This document shows, in pieces, positions 48,001 through 59,600 of a stretch of 64,000 nucleotides of DNA; position 1 is the first letter of the stretch; each line of letters opens with the position of its first letter. The stretch is taken from assembly GCA_964036295.1 (NCBI GenBank), contig OZ038462.1, positions 27,517,759 to 27,581,758 of the forward strand, written 5' to 3'. The notes beneath the pieces are model-generated. The model was not told the origin of the DNA. It saw only the letters and a program-made list of their open reading frames with translations, and ran no database searches. The stretch is from Plumapathes pennacea. Lineage: Eukaryota; Cnidaria; Anthozoa; Antipatharia; Myriopathidae. The position numbers were made by a program, and so were the translations under genes.

Positions 48001-49734
48001 GAAGTTTTCGAATGATTTTCCAAAATCTGAGTCTTGCTTATACCTGGCATTAAATAGGTTGTACCAAAACATTTCTACCAACCAGAAGCCAGTGCCATTT
48101 CAGCACCAATCACAGTTTTTTGTTTTGTTTTGTTTTGTTTTTCTTTTTTTTTTAACTTTCTACCAACCAGAAACCTAAAGCGATTCGCAGTTGATGTTAA
48201 TCAACATTGATAGAAAACACACAGTTCGCTTCCCTAGGTGATTAGCCAGCTAAACTGAATCAGAGTTTCTGTTTTACTTTTGCTCCTGATTGGCCAAGAA
48301 GGTGCGAAACCTGCTTCAGCAAAACAAGCCGAACTTCTGAAGCATCACCAACGCGTCAGATCAAATGAGGAGATTATGGGTGAAAGGCTCAAGAAGTTCT
48401 GCAACTTTTGAGAGTAACATCAACAATAGGAGTTGTTGTTTCACATACCCCTGGAATGAGGAAGAGTTCCAGATGTTTGTGCAGCAAGGTTTGGTTGTGA
48501 GGATTGTTGAGACAAAAGTTCTGTAGAAACTCGTGAGCTAACGCCATGACAGATTCCATCCTCACGTCCTCATGCTGCACGAAAAAAAAAATTGAAAAAA
48601 ATTGAAAAAATTGAAAAAAAAAAAAAAAAATGAAAAAGTTAAAATTTTAGTATACAATGGAGTACTATTTCCTGTGAAAACCTGTTTTATTATGTGTCGG
48701 CCTAGAGATAAAACGTATCTGTCAGGTCAATGTGGATAAGCTTAACGCCGTAAAAGTTGTTTAAGCTGATGTTTGGAGCGTTAGGCCCGGTTCAGACGCC
48801 GTTTCTCACACGCGCGAGCCGAATGCAACTCAAACAATGTGTGTCTTTTTTTTTTTTTTTTCCTTATTTGCATTAGGTTCGGCGCATGTGAGCAGCGGCG
48901 TCTGAAACGGGCCTTAGTCCTTCATCGAGAGAAATGGGTAGAAAAAAATGACAAGACACGAGAGTGCGTAAAACAGCCGGGAAAAAAAGCGGAAGGAACA
49001 AAGACAGGTAGGGATAAAGAGACACATACACCGTCACAGAAACACGAACATAGACACAAGATAAAGAAGGCTTGTAGGCAAAGATGAGTTGCAATCACAA
49101 TACTGGAAAGAAAACAAACGACAAACGAACAGACCTTTTCATAGGGAATCTGCAGAAGCTCCAGCACAACAGTGTGGGCGCCCATGTTCCTTAAAAGTCT
49201 CTGTTCGTGTTTACGATTCTTCTTGTTACTGTCAGTCACCTCAACACTCAAAGAGCTGAGACGTTCAAGAATCTACAAAAAACAAATAGGTACATGAATA
49301 ACCAAACAATCAAAGCAAAATATGTTATACGTATAACTAAAAATGTGTTTCACTATGTGGTTGACAGTGTTGCAAAATTGATTCGCTTAATATTCAACAG
49401 TTGTTTAAAGTTGTTCAGAAATAACAAATTTCTGTTGCATGGAAACGACACCGCAAGCGACCACTTTTCCTGAATAATAATAGTACGCGGAATTTACGGT
49501 AATTGTGTTCTCTTAGGCCCTTCTTACAGCATTACTTTGCTACTTTGCTACTAAGTGTACTTGGACATGAACTCACCGATTCGATCTTCTTGTAGTTTCT
49601 GAGCGTCATGACGTCAGATTGTTCATGCTCGAGCTCTAGAGAGCCGTCACTGAACATCCGGGATCTGAACAGCTAAAAAATGAACAGTCACCTTTTAGGA
49701 TTTGAAAATGAAATTATACCTCATTTGTAGTCAC

Positions 49735-49767
<33 letters not shown>

Positions 49768-52700
49768 TAAACATAAACAACACCAACAAAAGGAAAGGGC
49801 AATGCATTTCCTGACCTTGGTTTCTCCGCTCTCGTTGTCTGATGACGTCTGCTGAAGAAAACAGTCAAGTTCATTTACTTTGTATATATCTACAGTTGCA
49901 TCAGGAGATCTGCATCTATATGAATAATGGTTAATGTCTGTGTGTCATTTTTCAGTCTTTCTGTTTCAGTCTCGTTCTGTCTGTTTCTGTCTCTAACTAC
50001 AACCAATATCTCTATATCTGTGTTGACAAATGGTTTGAAACCAGAAGTATCAGTTGCTCGTTTGATGTGATCGTCCAGTTGAGAGTAATCTTCAGTGAGT
50101 GGTGGCAACACCAAGAGAAGTCTATCTGAAGACTACTAGACGATCACACTAGATGAACAGCACATCTATAGCGTTAAATAGTGAGTCACCTTCTGTGAAG
50201 CAAGGTCACCGGTTGCTTCCTGCTCCAAGCTGTCCTTCCTCTTTTCCTCTTTGCTCGCCTCCTTCTTTTCCTTCTTCACTTTGTCGCGGGGTCGATCCTT
50301 TTTGCTCTTGTACACCCACAGCTCGGATTTCTCCACCAGTAAACGCAGCTCGTCTAAGTCCGCCTTGATCTGTTTGTAGTTCTCGACATCACTGTTCGAT
50401 ACCAAAAGCTGGACCTGGGGGCAGAATTTCACTCCCAAGCTCAAAATATAGATTCTCTTGACCAGTCAAGAAAAAAATGTATGCGTAATGTAGCGAGAAT
50501 TGACAGTCAATCAGCTTTCATCTGAGACAGCTACCAATCGTTGATACTACCTTTCTACTGTTAACCCTTTCATTCCCAAGAGTGATCAACTTTAATTTTC
50601 TCCTTCAGTTTCTCACTAGAAATACATATCACAGTAAGGAGAACTTGGCTTTTGATACCTTGCTCAGATGATAGCTGATTAAGCTATCAATTCTCACAAC
50701 ATCACTTATACCTTTTCCTCTTAAAGAGTTGGGAGAGTTTGCCTTTTGAGCTTGGGAGTGAAAGGGTTAACTCCTCAGGAAAAAAGAAGTTCACACTAAC
50801 GAAAAGGTTCGAATCTAAGAACTGTTACTATTCTGTCCATTCCCGGGTTCCAGATTCCATGATTCTAAAGAAAAACGAACTACATGTTCCCATGCTTCTA
50901 CTGATCTTGTTATGACAGGCGTTTCAAGGCTTCAAACCAATTGGCGACCCAATTGACTGACCAAACCGAAGGTTTGCATGGTAATGTCCGAAGCCTCGTA
51001 AGAACTATTGTTTCAACCAAATGATAAAAATGAAACTACAATTTTGGACAATATGTACTGACACAGGTGCATGCAACTACCACTACGCTGGCATTTCTAT
51101 TTTTTGATTAACCAACCTGTTTAAAAGCTTGCAGCACTTCCTGCCTTTGGCTGAAGTGTCGGAACAACAACTGCAGGGCTCCAGTAACAAGAGGAGGGTA
51201 ATCGTGCATGCACAAGTACACCAGCACACGCAGGAATGTGCGTCCTCCCTGACCGTCCAGATCCAGGTCGATTTCTTTTGAGCCCCTGTGTTCAAATACA
51301 AACAATGTCACTCAAAAAGTCTACATATTTTTTATGCCGTTTCCATTTATGGCACTCAAAAACAAAAAAAGGCCTATTGGGAAAGACAGCCGAACAAATA
51401 CGACACTGAAGCTTCTTCGGTGGGACGCAAAGCTCGCCAGAATCAGTTTGTAAGGACATATCAGTTTCAATTGACAAAAATGCTCTTGGCTTGGTATTTG
51501 ACCATCAAGCAGTTGTGTTCGACATCGGGATGGGTGCTTGCTGAGGGCGCTAAGATGCTTTACTTACGCAGATCCACCGAAGATAGCCTCGGCCTGGGCG
51601 CTAATGTTGTCCAGGTCAATCCCTGTCAGAGAGGAAGACATAACAACAAAATGACAATGAAACCACGAGTGTAAGGTTTAAATTTATTGTCGAGAAATAA
51701 CAACTTCAAGTTGACTTTAGCGTTTAAGATCTATATCCTTTTGTGACATTTAAAACTGGCTCATCTGAAAAGTTTTAATCTAAAACAAACTTTTTAATTG
51801 GGTTTTGTCCAAAGCACTTTATTCACCAAGAGAAGGGATTTAGTTGAGCGCGAACAGCTTTGAACAGCTGGATCCTTTGTTGTAACAGTACACTGTTATA
51901 ACCATTATGATCCCCGAACGAAGTGAGGGAAATACTCACGACACTAATGCAGCAATATTATACCGCCTACTTGGGGACTCCAAGCCTGTCGCCATCTCGA
52001 AATTTAACGTTGTCTGTCAGTCAGTTTGTCAGTCAGTCTGTCGTACGACTTTAGGCGCGGTTACCCCGCTAACCAATAACAAAGGCCGGATCGATCACGT
52101 GTGCCCTGTTGTTTTACTCGGAATAACTTAGAGATGAGATTTGAACGAAGCATTTAGATTTGAACGAAGCAACAATATATTGTAGCTGCGTTCACGAAAA
52201 TGGAAAACTTAACTGAAAAACTTGAAACACAACAGTCTCGCGAAGCTCGTCTTCAAATGAGAAGGGAACAGGCACGAGCAAGGCGAAATCGTGAAACGAG
52301 CGAACAACAGCGCATGAATGCCGATCGAAAGCGACATGAACAGAAACGGGTAATGCAGACAACTCCGCAAAGAGAACAGCGCTTGAACGCAAATCGGAAA
52401 CTTCAGGAGAAAAAGCGGGCCGAAGCGGAAGACTCCGCAAATTAAGACAACAGCGCATGAATGCCGACCAAAAGCGACATGAACAGAAGCGGGAAACACA
52501 GACAACTCCGCAAAGGGAACAGTGCTTGAAAGCAAATCGGGAGCTTCAGACGCCGTTTTGTGTTAAACTCAGATACTTATTTAGAAAGGACAAGCAACAA
52601 AGGTTAGTCAGTGGAAATCGAACAATCACCGTGACAAATATATATTTTGTAACTCGATCACTTCAAGAATGTATTAAAATCTGTATGCTGATCATTTTCC

Positions 52701-53615
52701 CTCGAAGTATTGTTTTACTACGCTTCTGTCGCCAGTTTCGGCTACCGTATTTGCTCAGAGCAATCGGAACTTGGAGTCTTGAATAATTTAGTCAGATGTC
52801 TTATTTTTCTGTAATCTGACACGCGCTGATTGCAGCGAAAATCGTTCACAAGCCCTTAGAAGTATTACTGGGTCTGAAGCCCGTGTATAATTTGAAGTAA
52901 ACTGTTCAAGTTTTGCTTTGATTCTGGGAGAAATTTTGCTGTTTTGAGTGGGTTCAAATACAAAACAATTCGAGCCTATTAAATATGCACGCCTGAGTCT
53001 GGTGCATGCAGTAGTAAAAACAAATCGCACAGGAAGCCTATTTAATTGTACTGCCTATGAATTCGAAATTAGAAAATCAGTGTTCCTTTTTTCCCGTACT
53101 ACGACGGCCGACCAACTTCAAACTTTGAGTATTCAATTTCGAGAACGTGCTTGGCAGACTGTATGAATTAATTTGACGTGCCGACCGTGGGAAATACGTA
53201 CTTCGTCACGCAATCGATTCTTTTTTCAACGCAAAAGTATAACACACACCATTCTTTTTCTCCTTCCTTTGCGTGTAGCACTTGAGTTCGAAGAAAAGAT
53301 TGAGTCAACATTTCGGTAAAACAAAGGCTACTCTTATTGGGAGTTACCAAAAGTAAAAGTCCCACCAATGGCAGAGTGAGGGGGTATATGCGATTATCGT
53401 ATTTCTAGTATTAGACAGAAATTAGTTTTGTGACTGTCACAGCCAAGCGGTGGCCGGATTACCAGGAAACAGTTCTTTGTTAAATTTGTTAAATTATGAT
53501 TAGTAGAGATTGAAAGGACAAGGTTCGTACAGCTTGAACAAATCTACATACGAGGAATTTTTTAACGGGATTTTCACGAACATTTCAGAAAGATTCTCGA
53601 TGACCATTGATAGAT

Positions 53616-53659
<44 letters not shown>

Positions 53660-56600
53660 CTCGACACAGACCTAAAATCGAAGCTTAATATACATACATA
53701 CATACAAGAAAATATTGTACTGCGCAATGTCTGTGAATGATTCCAGAGAGCAAAACAAAAATCATTTTTATTTATTAAACAAAAACACAATAATTTCATA
53801 ATCCACCAAGATGAATACGTGTAACTAAACGACAGAACGAGGGAGTTGTCGAGACCTTTTCCTTTCTAGCATTCAAAAACTTCTGAAGCTTTACACTGAC
53901 ATTTTGAAGGATTCTCACAACCAATCAAACGCAAGGAGTTTCCGATACAACCAATCAAATCCAAGGCTCGCCAATACGACCAATCAAACGCAAAGCATTT
54001 CAATACAACCAATCATATTCAAGGGCTTTCAATATAACCAATCAAATTCAAGGACTGTTCAATACTGTACGAACCGTGAGAAGAAAGATAACTGCGGATT
54101 AGATTTTCAACCTACAGTTGGGTGGTCCAAGGTAGTGGGGAACACCGTCTTTATCAATTTTACAACGTCTGCTTTTATCTCCTGAAACAAAAGTCGTTTT
54201 CTGAAGTTAGTGTGCACTGCACAAACAGGTTACTGGCACTTCCCTCATGCGGTACATTTTAACTTCGCCTTTCATCTTATAAATAAGATATATTGAAGAA
54301 GAGAGCTTCGCGAAATCTTTCCTTAGTTTATGAGTTTAGTAAGACAGCATAATTAGTTATTTAGAGCTGTGACCCGTTCAGCTTGGATGGATTTATCTGG
54401 ATTTTAGTAGTTCATTTGGTGCGACCTTTTGATTTCAGGCTTTCACTATTTTGTAAGGGCTTTCAAACACATTTATTACTTTAAAGTGTTAGAGTGTACA
54501 CATATGTTGGAGCTTTAGTTGTTTAACATGCAATAGAAGTATGGATAGATTAGATAAACAGACATAGAAACACACAGATAAAATGATATCAAGAGATATA
54601 CAACAGGTAGAAGGGCTCTCTCTCCTCTGCAGACCGCGCGTTTGATTTTCTTTCCTCCAGGCCTCCGCGCGCTCATATTCGCCACACCAAACGCAAAAAT
54701 CCGCGCCAGTGTACACTGAGAATCTCTGCGGAGATGTGGAAGGGCAGACAAGGATAAACACACGCCAGACAGAGACAGACAAACTTACCATTCTCCACAT
54801 TTAAATCACCCATGTTGGCATTACTCTCATCGAAATCACGCTTGAATATCGTCAGCAAAGTGGAAATGCGATAGTCGAGCCTCACGTTCATAATAAACTC
54901 CAGAATTTCAATAATCTTCAACTTGGTTTCCATGACAATGTGGTCAATCTCCACCTCAATCTTAGGTCCCCCTTCTGGCTGCACTGCAACGCCCCATGGG
55001 TCCTGCGAGCCTCCCAGAGCAAGCCTTGTCATAATGGCACCCAAACCATGAATGCTCCTGGCGATGTCGATTTTTTGCGCCGGCTCTGGTAAAGTAAGCA
55101 TTCAAATAGTATAACATTTACTGTATGCTGATTGGCTAATAAAGAGAGCATAAAGTCTTTTTTTTTTTTTCACGGTCAAAACCAAATTTGGCCCGAGTTT
55201 AAAAAAGTCAAAAATCCAAATGTGTGACAACTCAAATGAAATATCATATGAGTACATTCTAATAGCGTTATTGTTGAACAAAATAGGCTATTTTCTCAAG
55301 GTTGCGCGCGCATCTAAGCTTGACGGGCCAAGACTTTCAAAAACTTTTAGCTTTCTTCCATGGCATTCAATAACTGACCTCTTGTCGTACGTGTGCAGTG
55401 CCTCATATCTTTTAAAATGGGCAAGGACATGTTATTGTTTGAACTGTCTGATCTCTTCACAACTCCTTACCGCCAGCTGCTGGCTTCCCTTCAGTTTTCA
55501 CTCTCCCAAGCGATCTCTGCTCACAGTCCAGGATTGACAAGAGTGTTTGTGTCAGTCTTAGCAGGTCACTGAAGCCGTAGAACCCAAAGTAGATCAGATT
55601 TCTAGCAATTTGGACAACCTGTGGTAAGGACACAAATGAAAGAATACCTCAGCACATGAGTTTTGTCTAAGACGGCTGGAAAGTAGAATAACGTAAAAAG
55701 TCAAATATTCTTGCGTCACCAGTTCCAAACAAAATGCTCTCATCGCACAATAGTTGTAACAGAGGAAGACGAACACGAAGATAGTGTGGGGTTAACCTCT
55801 CGTTCCAAGTGACCCTCTAGGACTACCGGAAACCGGCTACAACTTTTTTTTTTTCTTCTTTTTTACAAATTGAACACACGCACAAAAACAAGCAAACAAA
55901 AACAAAACAAAAACAAAACAAAACAAAACAAACAAACAAACAAAAAAACTTCGAATTTGTTGCAAAAAAAAAAAAAAAAAAAAAAAAAAAATCGCACCAA
56001 AACGTATCATGAGTGAATAATCGAAAACAAATAGCACAACATTTTAGGTAGAATGACAGACATTATAGATAATTGTCCGTAAGAGATATCACCATAACAA
56101 CAATAAAAGATAAAGTCAGACGGGGACGGACGGACAGACAGAGAGAAAGAAAGAAAACGACACAGACACAAAAAGGCAGAGCGAGAGTAAGAGAAAGTAA
56201 CGGGAAATTTAACCACGCACTTCGTAAGTGAGCTTGTTCTGTTCCTTGTCATTGAACGACAGGATGTTGCAGCTGATGTTGTGTAGATAGTTCTCGACAA
56301 ATGCAATGACTCCCTCGAATCTCTTGCGAATGTCTTCCCTTTCTTCTCCTTCGGCCTCATATTGGTCATATCTAAAAATAAAAACAGGGAGGAGAAACTG
56401 TTGGCTCCTGCCTTTCATTCCTACACTTCTACCTACAGTACGTATCGTCCTATTTTGCCTTCTTGTCTTGCTTGCCTGATTTTTCCATCCTATTTCCGCT
56501 TCCTTGCTCCCTGTCTGTCTATATCTGTCTGTAAGAGATATCATCATTACCATAAGAACAAAATCAATCATGCAGCCATGAAACTCAATATAGACATCCT

Positions 56601-59600
56601 AATACACACACGAGTGCGTCGACATGGATCATCATCATCAATTCATCACCATCGTCGTCGTCGTCATATCATCATCGATTCATCAATTCATCATCATCAG
56701 TATCATCATATTCGTCATTAGTATATACCACACAAGTGAATAGTGCTTTTCGCGCGCTCTGATTGGCTCCTCAATCTCGGAATATCGAGTACTATTCACC
56801 TCCCGGCGGCTTCCGGTAAAACAAAATGGCGCGCGAACCCAATTTTTACCCAATTTTGTCGGAAATAAAATAGCTATTTGGGAGTTGGCTATTAAACTTG
56901 TGTGGTATATCTAAAACAATTATTCACCTCCACTTCGGCGAATAATTGTTAATTATTGCCACTGTCGTCGTCCACGTCGTCGACAACATGGTCATCGTAG
57001 TCGTCGTCAGATCGTTATAGTAGTTGTATTATCATTGCCATCACAACCATCCATCACTGTCATCACAATCATAAGTAACAAAGACAAACAAAGAGACAAA
57101 CAAACAAACAAACACGGAGAACCAACCCAAACTGTAGGCTCTAACTTACACATCAATACTCATCTCCGTAGGAATCTCGGACCACAGCCTGGCATACTTG
57201 ACTGGCGTGACAGGTTCTTGGGGGTCACGGTCGATGTGCATGTGTAGCATAAGTCGACAGAAGGCAGCACGCAAGTCACAAGACAGAGACTTGTCAGACA
57301 TGCACTTCAGAATGAGTTGAACATCGAGCTGTCTACTGATGGTGTTGATTGCCAGATACTGTCTGTCCAGGCACATCTGAGAGAAAAGGTTCAGCTGGTA
57401 CCTATTGTAAAACATGGAAATACTGACCTTTAGAAAGACGGTGGAAAACTAGTCCGTCTGACTACCGACCACATTCCGACCTTTCACTCACGTTGCATTT
57501 AGAAAAAACTATTCAACGGATACACAAGAGATTCAAACCTGTAATAATCCAAGATCTTGATATCTTCCTTCAATCCCAGCTTTACACCTTTGGCCAAGTC
57601 TTTTTGTGACTTCATCTTCTCGCCTCCTTCCCACAGCAGGTGAACCTCGCCTTCGATTAGTCTGTTGGCAGATCAAAACCGCGTTTTGCGTTGTCGAATA
57701 CATATACCTACGACTTACAGCGTACATAAAGAGTAAACTACTTTTGGCGATATTAGGTCACGTGCCACGATTCTACCAATCACGCGCGAGAAGTAATATT
57801 TGACGGGTCATATACTCGTAGATGTTTCAGTTTAGATTTCGTCAAAATATAGTTTTATAAAGTTTTACACTAGAGTTTTATCCTACACCGAGGATCTCGT
57901 CAAACTGTGCCAGCCAGCCTCGTGTATATCAGTCCCTATAATGACCAACCAACCAATCACCAAGGCTTTAAACACTTTCAAATAACTAAAAGCGAAAGGT
58001 AAATTACGACTTAAACCAGAAGTACGAGAAAACACAATCGCCGCAGATCGTAACCATTTTTTGATTTTGTTCCTGATTGGTCGAGAACACTGCCAAATTT
58101 GCTTGGTCCACGCATTAGTATCGACAGTCATCCGATAACTTACCTGGTGAACTAGTTCGTTAGTTGATTCACTGGTCAATTGCTGTATAATCAGTAAAAT
58201 AGAGCAGTTTACAGTGGAACGTACCTCGTTTCTATCAACAAGTCCGCATTACTCGCGTGCAGAACTGTCTTGCATATCAGCTCCTGTGTTGCTGGAATGG
58301 CTGTCTTGTTGGACACACACAGATCGGACAAGTAGTCCAGGAACCGACATTCCTTCTTCTTGCGCACTAAGCTCACGAACGTTTCGATTTCCGTCTGTGT
58401 GATGTGCTTCTCCAGGAGCTTTCTGTTGTTGTGCACAAGGTCCGTAATGGTGTCTTCAGCCAGGATGTCGTAGCCGATCTGGGCTTGCATGAAGCCAAAC
58501 TGTTTGGCGATGTATTCCTGTGTCAGAACAAGTGAAACGGTCAATCCCATTGTTGAATAAATGACACTCGATGCTGCACAGCGACATACAGTAAACACAC
58601 ACATGCCTGAAACATCATGATGCAATGGAAACAATAAATTTTGTCGCCAGACGATGAAAAAGGTTAGGGCATGCGTTTGCTCAGGAAATGCAAAGTTCAT
58701 TACTTGGTCTCGTACCACAAAAATTTAAATTCGGTTTGACATGTCATTGCAAAATTCGAACTCTACGATACAATCTCAAACACATTCCAAATGCGACTTG
58801 TTTTGACGCTAGAAGCTTCTTAAGGTATTAGGACTGGCTAAAATAGGTTGTATTCAACCCTAATTTACTCACTATTGGCTAGTCACACAAAAACAAGGTG
58901 TTGCTCACATTAACTGGTGTAGGTTAGAGTTTATTATTTTTTAATAGAGGTGTCAAATTTCACAAACAATGCGTCAAGATCGCCGCTTGAATCGCGGGCT
59001 CAAATTATAGCTATACTGGATTTTCTCCTCGACAAAATAATTTTCAAGGCATATTCAAATTGCAATATGTGACGTACATTAGTCTCTAAAAAACGTAGGC
59101 AGCCCGGAGAAGAAAATTAATATCTGGCTTTGTAATATGTTCCCGAAATTTTCAGCATTAGCCTCACCTTTCGGCGGCCGTAATTCAGTCGTCTGTACAC
59201 TTCGTGCTCCGGGCTGCCTACATCTTTTTTTAATTGATGTATTGCACAATTGCCCCAAGTTTTGTCGAGATCGGTTGTATATTACTCTTTCGGCGTAGCA
59301 TTCTTCCATGACAGTCCCCACAGGAAGTAGAATTTTGAGAACATTGCGCCGAATTGCAATCGTTCGCCTTGTCCCAAACCAGCGCCATCTTTATATTTTG
59401 TTGAGAGACCGCTGTGCAACATATTCAACGAGTTTTCGTCGATTGTACCACGAACGGAAGCGAGCAACTTCGTCAACTAGTCGGCAGTCAAAGACAATGA
59501 ATATGGCGTCGTAAACAAATGACGTCAAGCATAGCAACGACTCCAAGTCATGCGCATTGAGGATCTCACGCTTGAAACACGAAGCCATGTTACGGATATC

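Larger units (their letters stand above)
42178..49851 (-). other. ITPR1: ITPR central regulatory exons
   Basis: Exons 49816-49851, 49577-49672, 49135-49272, 48449-48574, 47715-47915, 46741-46992, 45856-45981, 45225-45474, 44478-44653, 43086-43234, 42652-42763 and 42178-42498. Landmarks are [160 protein letters not shown], and [29 protein letters not shown]. These are armadillo-type helical repeats. The 36-nt exon ([12 protein letters not shown]) and the 96-nt exon after it fall in a loop that differs between receptors, and both start and end in phase 0. Confidence 0.93.
50190..58517 (-). other. ITPR1: ITPR first regulatory solenoid exons
   Basis: Exons 58225-58517, 57539-57661, 57150-57401, 56221-56371, 55471-55618, 54789-55085, 51568-51622, 51117-51285 and 50190-50414. 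Conserved blocks are [197 protein letters not shown] and [10 protein letters not shown]. Exon 57539-57661 is shorter and more diverged than its vertebrate counterpart. The large intron before exon 51568-51622 holds the second Helitron. Confidence 0.93.

Noticed and set aside
59282-59588. Two open frames of 64-65 codons inside the TTAA-bounded element
   Set aside because: No similarity to a transposase or other family that I recognise, and no splice evidence. Retained only as part of the element's description.
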